From contig NZ_CP066129.1 of the NCBI RefSeq assembly GCF_019242955.1, positions 2,294,001 to 2,358,000 of the forward strand: DNA of 64,000 nt, given 5' to 3'. Each line of letters begins with the position of its first letter. Position 1 is the first letter of the stretch. The notes under the pieces were generated by a model. It was not told the origin of the DNA, ran no database searches, and was given only the letters and a program-made list of their open reading frames with translations. A program made the position numbers and the translations under genes. The DNA comes from Morganella morganii. GTDB lineage: Bacteria > Pseudomonadota > Gammaproteobacteria > Enterobacterales > Enterobacteriaceae. This document shows, piece after piece, positions 58,974-64,000 of the stretch.

Positions 58974-60137
58974 ATGAGTTCTGATTGTGTCGAAAATCAA
59001 AAAACGCCTGCCGATTCCTGGCAGCGGATTGCCTCCGATCTTTTAGACGAAGCCGGCATTGAAGTTAATGGTTCCCGCCCTTTCGATATTCAGGTACATA
59101 ACAACCAGTTCTTTAAACGGGTATTACAACAAGGCTCGATGGGACTGGGTGAAAGTTATATGGACGGCTGGTGGGACTGTGAGCGGTTAGATATTTTCTT
59201 TCAGCGGGTATTGCGTGCCGGGCTGGAAAATAAACTGCCGCAGAATATCAACGATATTATAAAAATCGCCATGGCCCGTATGCGTAACCTGCAAACCAAA
59301 AAACGGGCACGGATTGTCGGTGAAGAGCATTATGATCTGGGTAATGACCTGTTTGAGCTGATGCTCGACCCTTATATGCAGTACTCCTGCGGTTACTGGA
59401 AAGGTCTCAGCGATGACCCCGCCAATCTGGCACAGGCGCAGGAGCAGAAACTGCATCTCATCTGTGAAAAATTACAGCTGAAACCGGGCATGCAACTGCT
59501 GGATATCGGCTGCGGCTGGGGCGGACTCGCCGCATATGCCGCGAAACATTTTGACGTGTCCGTGACCGGTGTGACGATTTCCGCCGAACAGCAGAAATAT
59601 GCGCAGGCACGCTGTGCGGATCTTAATGTTAATATTATCCTGGAAGATTACCGCGATCTGCATGAGCAGTATGACAGAATTGTCTCTGTCGGGATGTTTG
59701 AGCACGTCGGTCCGAAAAATTACGCCACCTATTTTGATGTGGTCCGGCGTAACCTGAAACCGGACGGATTATTTTTACTGCATACCATCGGTTCAAACCG
59801 TAATAAAGTGAATGTCGATGCCTGGATTGGTAAATATATTTTCCCGAACGGCTGTCTGCCGTCAGTTCAGAATATCGGCGACAGCAGTGAAAATAAACTG
59901 GTGATGGAAGACTGGCACAATTTCGGGGCAGACTATGACCGGACACTGATGGCGTGGTATTCCCGTTTTCAGGCTGCCTGGCCGTCACTGGAAAGTAATT
60001 ACACCCCGCGCTTTAAACGGATGTTCACTTATTATCTCAATGCCTGTGCCGGTGCATTCCGTGCCCGAGATATCCAGCTGTGGCAGATATTATGGAGCCC
60101 GCAGGGCTGTGAGGGCGGATTACGCGTTCCGCGCTGA
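58974..60137 (+). CDS. cfa: Cyclopropane-fatty-acyl-phospholipid synthase Cfa
   Basis: A 387-aa SAM-dependent enzyme that cyclopropanates unsaturated acyl chains in the membrane. FKRVLQQGSMGLGESYMDGWWD, HYDLGNDLF, YSCGYWK, the SAM motif LLDIGCGWGGLA and EHVGPKNYATYF are typical. Start at 58974 follows TTGGAG. E. coli cfa has a sigma-S promoter close upstream; the upstream 265 nt show no confident one. Confidence 0.97.
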   Translation: MSSDCVENQKTPADSWQRIASDLLDEAGIEVNGSRPFDIQVHNNQFFKRVLQQGSMGLGESYMDGWWDCERLDIFFQRVLRAGLENKLPQNINDIIKIAMARMRNLQTKKRARIVGEEHYDLGNDLFELMLDPYMQYSCGYWKGLSDDPANLAQAQEQKLHLICEKLQLKPGMQLLDIGCGWGGLAAYAAKHFDVSVTGVTISAEQQKYAQARCADLNVNIILEDYRDLHEQYDRIVSVGMFEHVGPKNYATYFDVVRRNLKPDGLFLLHTIGSNRNKVNVDAWIGKYIFPNGCLPSVQNIGDSSENKLVMEDWHNFGADYDRTLMAWYSRFQAAWPSLESNYTPRFKRMFTYYLNACAGAFRARDIQLWQILWSPQGCEGGLRVPR

Positions 60138-60149
60138 TTTCGTGCCCTC

Positions 60150-60205
60150 AATAAACTGTCCGTAATAAACTGTCCGTAATAAACTATCCGTAATAAAAAA
60201 TCCGG
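60150..60205 (+). repeat. 14-nt tandem repeat, four units, after cfa
   Basis: AATAAACTGTCCGT twice exactly, then AATAAACTATCCGT (one change), then AATAAAAAATCCGG (10 of 14 matches). It begins 12 nt after the stop and runs into the terminator stem, as at sodB. Confidence 0.92.
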
Positions 60206-60236
60206 TCTGACAATAATCAGCACCGGATTTTTTTAT
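60197..60236. terminator. cfa / ribC shared terminator
   Basis: AAATCCGGT / ACCGGATTT with an inner CTGA/TCAG pair in the loop, T-run after and A-run before. Confidence 0.85.
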
Positions 60237-60246
60237 CTGAATCACA

Positions 60247-60912
60247 TCAGATTTGCGGTTTTTCAGTTTCTGCTGCCGGGATCAGACTTTCCTGCAATTG
60301 CTGCATTTTCTGCGCCAGTACCCGCTCCGTGGTATCGACAATAGCCTGCGTCTGCGGATCAAGCTCAATATTCACTTTATCACCCAGCCGTTTTTTGCCC
60401 AGTGTGGTGCGCTCACGGGTTTCCGGGATCAGATGCACACAGAAACGGTTATTAACCACATCCCCGATAGTCAGGCTGATTCCGTCGATACCGACAAACC
60501 CTTTGTGCAGAATATATTTCATCAGCGATTTATCTTCGATGCGCAGCCAGATCTGATAATTATTTTCAGAGACAAAAATTTTGGCAATTTCCGCCGTGGT
60601 CACAATATGACCGGACATAATATGCCCGCCGATTTCATCACCGTATTTTGCCGCTCTTTCCAGATTGACGATATCACCGCTTTTGACACTGCCGAGGTTG
60701 GTCAGTCTTAAGGTTTCCTTAACCAGATCAAAGCTGATTAAATCCCCGTCTATTTTTGTGACTGTCAGACAGCAGCCGTTATGCGCCACTGATGCGCCCG
60801 TCTCTATCCCGGCCAGCATTTCAGGCGGGAATTTCACGGTGTGGGTACGAAAGTTTTCTTTTTCTTCGATGGCGACGACGGGGCCTGTGCCTTGTACAAT
60901 CCCGGTAAACAT
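60247..60912 (-). CDS. ribC: Riboflavin synthase alpha subunit RibC
   Basis: A 221-aa trimeric enzyme that dismutates 6,7-dimethyl-8-ribityllumazine to riboflavin. Two repeats of the lumazine-binding fold: [20 protein letters not shown]... and [18 protein letters not shown]..., with [11 protein letters not shown] and [12 protein letters not shown] in matching places. Convergent with cfa and divergent from mdtK, as in E. coli. No FMN riboswitch upstream. GGAG lies 8 nt before the ATG. Confidence 0.96.
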   Translation of the reverse strand: MFTGIVQGTGPVVAIEEKENFRTHTVKFPPEMLAGIETGASVAHNGCCLTVTKIDGDLISFDLVKETLRLTNLGSVKSGDIVNLERAAKYGDEIGGHIMSGHIVTTAEIAKIFVSENNYQIWLRIEDKSLMKYILHKGFVGIDGISLTIGDVVNNRFCVHLIPETRERTTLGKKRLGDKVNIELDPQTQAIVDTTERVLAQKMQQLQESLIPAAETEKPQI

Positions 60913-61124
60913 GCGGATCTCCAGTCAGTATTCGGATAGATTTATGCAGTTTATCCTGAAACAAAAAATTAAACAGCCCTTCCCGTGGTATCCCGCACAT
61001 TTAATTGTATTGGCTTGTATTTGATTAATCGCTAGAATGACTTTTCCGCTTGATCCGGTAATTAGTTTACGAATCCCGGAACGTCTTTCCTCCTCCTTTT
61101 ATCAGAATAAATAAGGTGTATTAC

Positions 61125-62498
61125 GTGCAGAAGTATTTAAAAGAAGCGCGTACTTTGCTGGCTCTTGGTATTCCCGTTATTATCGCGCAATTTACACAAA
61201 CGGCGATGGGCGTGGTTGACACAGTGATGGCCGGCAGAGTCAGTGCGACAGACATGTCCGCCGTGGCTGTCGGTACCTCTATCTGGCTTCCCGCGATCCT
61301 GTTCGGCCACGGCCTGCTGATGGCGCTGACGCCGGTGGTTGCGCAGCTTAACGGTTCCGGCCGCCGTCCGGTGATTGCCAATCAGATCCGTCAGGGTATG
61401 TGGCTGGCGGCATTTTTATCCGTCCTGGTCATCGCGGTGCTCTATAACAGCCGCTATATTATTGAAAATATGCCGCATATTGACCCGGTTCTGGCTGAAA
61501 AAGCGGTCGGGTTCACTCACGCTATTATGTGGGGTGCGCCGGGTTACCTGTTTTATCAGGTGCTGCGCAGTCAGTGTGAAGGCTTGTCGAAAACCAAACC
61601 GGGGATGGTGATTGGTTTTCTCGGCCTGCTGGTCAATATTCCGGTCAACTATATCTTTATTTACGGGAAATTCGGCGCGCCGGCTCTCGGCGGTGTCGGG
61701 TGTGGTGTGGCGACCGCGTCGGTGTTCTGGGCGATGTTCCTGTTTATGCGCTGGTATGTGAAACATGCCCGTTCACAGCGCGATGTGCAGCCGAAAAGCC
61801 GATTTACCCCGCCGGACTGGGCGGTAATGAAGCGGATCACACAGCTCGGTCTGCCGATTGCCCTGGCGCTGTTCTTTGAGGTCACGCTGTTTGCCATCGT
61901 TGCCCTGCTGGTTGCACCATTAGGTGTTACCGCTGTAGCCGGACATCAGATCGCCCTGAACTTCAGCTCGCTGATGTTTATGTTCCCGATTTCGCTGGGG
62001 ATCGCCACTACTATCCGCATCGGTTTTAACCTCGGGAAAAATTCCACGGAGAAAGCACGGGTTTCCGCCTATACCGGGCTGGGTGTCGGGCTGATGATAG
62101 CCGCTGTGACGGCGCTCTTTACCGTGCTGTTCCGTGAGCCTATCGCCCTGCTGTATAACGATAATCCGGAAGTGGTGATTATGGCCTCCGGCCTGATGCT
62201 GTTTGCCGGTATTTACCAGTTGTCGGATTCCGTTCAGGTGATCGGTGCCGGTGTGCTGCGTGGCTATAAAGACACACGCGCCATCTTCTATATTACCTTT
62301 ACGGCTTACTGGGTTCTCGGCCTGCCGTCCGGTTATCTCCTCGGTCTGACTGATCTGGTGGTTCCGGCGATGGGCCCGGCCGGGTTCTGGATCGGTTTTA
62401 TTATCGGATTAACCGCCGCGGCTATCGGTATGGCATGCCGTATCCTGTGGTTACAGAAACAGCCGGACAGTTTTATCCTGCAACGCGCCGGTCGTTAA
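61125..62498 (+). CDS. mdtK: Multidrug efflux pump MdtK (NorM, MATE)
   Basis: A 457-aa MATE transporter with 12 helices. [36 protein letters not shown] and [28 protein letters not shown] are near-identical to E. coli MdtK. I start at the GTG at 61125, which AAGG precedes by 8 nt and which gives the E. coli length; a GTG at 61116 is nearer the Shine-Dalgarno than it should be. Exports norfloxacin, ethidium and similar cations in exchange for Na+ or H+. Confidence 0.95.
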   Translation: MQKYLKEARTLLALGIPVIIAQFTQTAMGVVDTVMAGRVSATDMSAVAVGTSIWLPAILFGHGLLMALTPVVAQLNGSGRRPVIANQIRQGMWLAAFLSVLVIAVLYNSRYIIENMPHIDPVLAEKAVGFTHAIMWGAPGYLFYQVLRSQCEGLSKTKPGMVIGFLGLLVNIPVNYIFIYGKFGAPALGGVGCGVATASVFWAMFLFMRWYVKHARSQRDVQPKSRFTPPDWAVMKRITQLGLPIALALFFEVTLFAIVALLVAPLGVTAVAGHQIALNFSSLMFMFPISLGIATTIRIGFNLGKNSTEKARVSAYTGLGVGLMIAAVTALFTVLFREPIALLYNDNPEVVIMASGLMLFAGIYQLSDSVQVIGAGVLRGYKDTRAIFYITFTAYWVLGLPSGYLLGLTDLVVPAMGPAGFWIGFIIGLTAAAIGMACRILWLQKQPDSFILQRAGR

Positions 62499-62643
62499 CG
62501 GCTTTTGACGGGGGAAATGCACAGTTTTCAGTCCGATAGCATTAAATACGAGCAGTCGGACAAGAAAATGTGTTTTTCCCCTTGCAAGAACCGGCTCTGA
62601 TCGTTAATATTCGTCCCCGTTGTCAGCGAAGATATTAAAGAAT

Positions 62644-62720
62644 GCGTCCATAGCTCAGTTGGTTAGAGCACCACCTTGACATGGTGGGGGTCGGTGGTTC
62701 GAGTCCACTTGGACGCACCA
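62644..62720 (+). tRNA. valV: tRNA-Val (anticodon GAC)
   Basis: 77 nt with encoded CCA. The acceptor stem GCGTCCA pairs with TGGACGC; anticodon loop TTGACAT between CCACC and GGTGG; T loop GGTTCGAGTCC. The pair between mdtK and pykF corresponds to valV-valW of E. coli. Confidence 0.97.
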
Positions 62721-62749
62721 TTTACTTCGCAAAGCAATTATCACACAGT

Positions 62750-62826
62750 GCGTCCATAGCTCAGTTGGTTAGAGCACCACCTTGACATGGTGGGGGTCGG
62801 TGGTTCGAGTCCACTTGGACGCACCA
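62750..62826 (+). tRNA. valW: tRNA-Val (anticodon GAC), second copy
   Basis: Identical over all 77 nt to the copy at 62644, separated by a 29-nt spacer. Both probably come from one primary transcript. Confidence 0.97.
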
Positions 62827-62975
62827 TTTCTCAGCAGTTCCGTTTTCTCTCCCTCTTCAGTAGTTCATTTAGTTTTAATCAGTTACCCTCTTCTGTTTTC
62901 ACTGTACTTATGCGTATCAATACGGCTGATTTCTTGCGTTAACGCAAAAATGTTAATTTATTTCTGATTTTATGA

Positions 62976-63004
62976 TTCAAATCACACTAATAACCCTCTA
63001 TAAT
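62976..63004 (+). promoter_or_regulatory. Sigma-70 promoter of pykF with FNR-like site
   Basis: TTCAAA (62976-62981), 17-nt spacer, TATAAT (62999-63004); start near 63011. The -35 overlaps TGAT-TCAA-ATCA, the core of an FNR half-site pair, which could affect expression with oxygen. Confidence 0.6.
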
Positions 63005-63018
63005 GCCTACATGATTGT

Positions 63019-63032
63019 TGAATGGATTCAGC
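63019..63032 (-). promoter_or_regulatory. Cra (FruR) operator of pykF
   Basis: The bottom strand reads GCTGAATCCATTCA, which meets the Cra consensus RSTGAAWCSNTHHW at every position. It lies about +9 to +22 from the expected start site, where Cra would repress. Confidence 0.7.
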
Positions 63033-63215
63033 TTACTGATTTACAAGCGCTGAAACAGAGAGGCGCAATAAAAAACACGCTATACTGAATCTGTTTTTTT
63101 ACAAAAACGACTAATTTTAATAACCGGGGATACCGACAATTGCCTATTCTTACCGTATGGTGTGTAATCAGGCGATTGTTCACTATTTACTCTCAATAAC
63201 TGTAGATGGGCTGTC

Positions 63216-64000
63216 ATGAAAAAGACGAAAATTGTTTGTACTATCGGACCTAAAACCGAATCAGAAGAGAAACTCGAAGCACTGTTAGACGCAGGCATGA
63301 ACGTTATGCGTCTGAACTTCTCCCACGGCGATTACGAAGAACATGGTCAGCGCATCAAAAATCTGCGTGCTGTCTGTGCACGTACCGGCAAGAAAGCAGC
63401 CATTTTACTGGATACCAAAGGCCCGGAAATCCGTACCATCAAACTGGAAGGCGGCAATGATGCTCCGCTGGTTGCGGGTCAGACCTTTACTTTCACCACA
63501 GATAAATCTGTCATCGGTAACACTGAGCGTGTTGCTGTCACCTACGCGGGTTTCGCGCAGGATCTGAAACCGGGCAATATCGTTCTGGTCGATGACGGCC
63601 TGATCGGCATGCGTGTGAAAGAAACCACCGCAACAGAAGTTATCTGTGAAGTTCTGAACAACGGTGACCTCGGTGAAAACAAAGGGGTTAACCTGCCGAA
63701 TGTGTCTATCGGCCTGCCGGCCCTGGCAGAAAAAGATAAACAGGATCTGATTTTCGGTTGTCAGCAGAATGTTGATTTCGTTGCGGCTTCCTTTATCCGT
63801 AAACGTTCCGATGTTGACGAAATCCGTGCTCACCTGAAAGCCAACGGCGGCGAACATATCCAGATCATCTCCAAGATTGAAAACCAGGAAGGGATGAACA
63901 ACTTCGATGAAATCCTCGAAGCTTCCGACGGTATCATGGTTGCCCGTGGTGACCTGGGTGTTGAAATCCCGGTTGAAGAAGTGATTTTCGCGCAGAAACT
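63216..64000 (+). CDS. pykF: Pyruvate kinase I, PykF (3' end beyond window)
   Basis: First 261 codons. [54 protein letters not shown], and the B-domain to [33 protein letters not shown] are the PykF hallmarks. It makes pyruvate and ATP from phosphoenolpyruvate, allosterically activated by fructose-1,6-bisphosphate. The remaining roughly 210 codons lie to the right. Confidence 0.97.

Larger units (their letters stand above)
62827..63215. other. valW / pykF intergenic region
   Basis: Nearly 390 nt with no gene; T-rich after the tRNA. It holds the promoter and Cra site for pykF given separately, plus a second possible -10 (TATACT 63081-63086). Confidence 0.6.

Noticed and set aside
51744..60205. 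14-nt arrays as CRISPR remnants
   Set aside because: Units are too short, contiguous without spacers, and differ in sequence among loci.
60912..61124. FMN riboswitch upstream of ribC
   Set aside because: The region shows none of the conserved RFN-element segments; in enterics the riboswitch precedes ribB.

Overview
The window is chromosomal DNA from a member of the Enterobacterales. Most proteins read as close homologues of E. coli proteins (FadR, TyrR, FabI, TyrS, SapA-F, PspA-F, SodB, PurR, Cfa, MdtK, PykF), and long stretches keep E. coli gene order. Three points suggest Morganella rather than Proteus or Providencia: the roughly balanced base composition, the two tandem MrpJ-type regulators (a family typical of Morganellaceae), and the mixed gene order. 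This assignment is inference; no rRNA gene is present to settle it. I see no insertion sequence, prophage, CRISPR array or rRNA operon.

Layout. 1-6.3 kb: the end of a YiiX-like hydrolase gene, a MipA/OmpV outer-membrane protein, hypF, and the D-alanine catabolic operon dadA-dadX. 6.7-15.4 kb: an alpha/beta hydrolase, fadR, nhaB, dsbB, a DUF333 lipoprotein, an EmrE-type pump, sotB, an unknown membrane protein, and an ABC-F ATPase with a long leader. 15.4-21.7 kb is the least conserved part: a periplasmic HAD phosphatase, a class IV adenylate cyclase (CyaB), two lipoproteins (one interrupted at an A8 tract), a pentapeptide-repeat protein, an AT-rich stretch, and two orphan MrpJ-like regulators. 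21.8-28 kb: ttcA, zntB, an MppA/OppA-type binding protein, tpx, tyrR.

28.4-39 kb holds two classic envelope operons back to back. pspABCD-ycjX-ycjF runs leftward from a sigma-54 promoter. Divergent pspF is followed by sapABCDF and then fabI. A 107-bp perfect-armed palindromic element lies between fabI and yceM. 41-46 kb: gstA, pdxY, tyrS, pdxH, anmK. 46.4-50.7 kb: slyB, slyA, ydhL, gloA, rnt, an unrecognised 258-aa protein where E. coli carries lhr, and grxD. 51-54 kb: rhtB, an RcnB/CigR-like protein, an RluA-family synthase, yaiL and two small unknown genes. 54.4-64 kb: sodB, ynhF, purR, punR, punC, cfa, ribC, mdtK, two identical tRNA-Val(GAC) genes and the 5' part of pykF.

Themes that link genes. 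Envelope stress and cationic-peptide defence: psp, sap, slyA/slyB, mipA. B6 metabolism: pdxY, pdxH. D-alanine use: dadA, dadX. Redox defence: tpx, sodB, grxD, dsbB, gloA. Purine control: purR, punR, punC. The most notable non-gene signal is a set of short tandem repeats at gene 3' ends. Three of the five arrays have exactly 14-nt units (sodB, cfa, the RcnB-like gene); the ABC-F gene (15 nt x2) and cyaB (6 nt x4) carry repeats that duplicate the stop-codon region itself.
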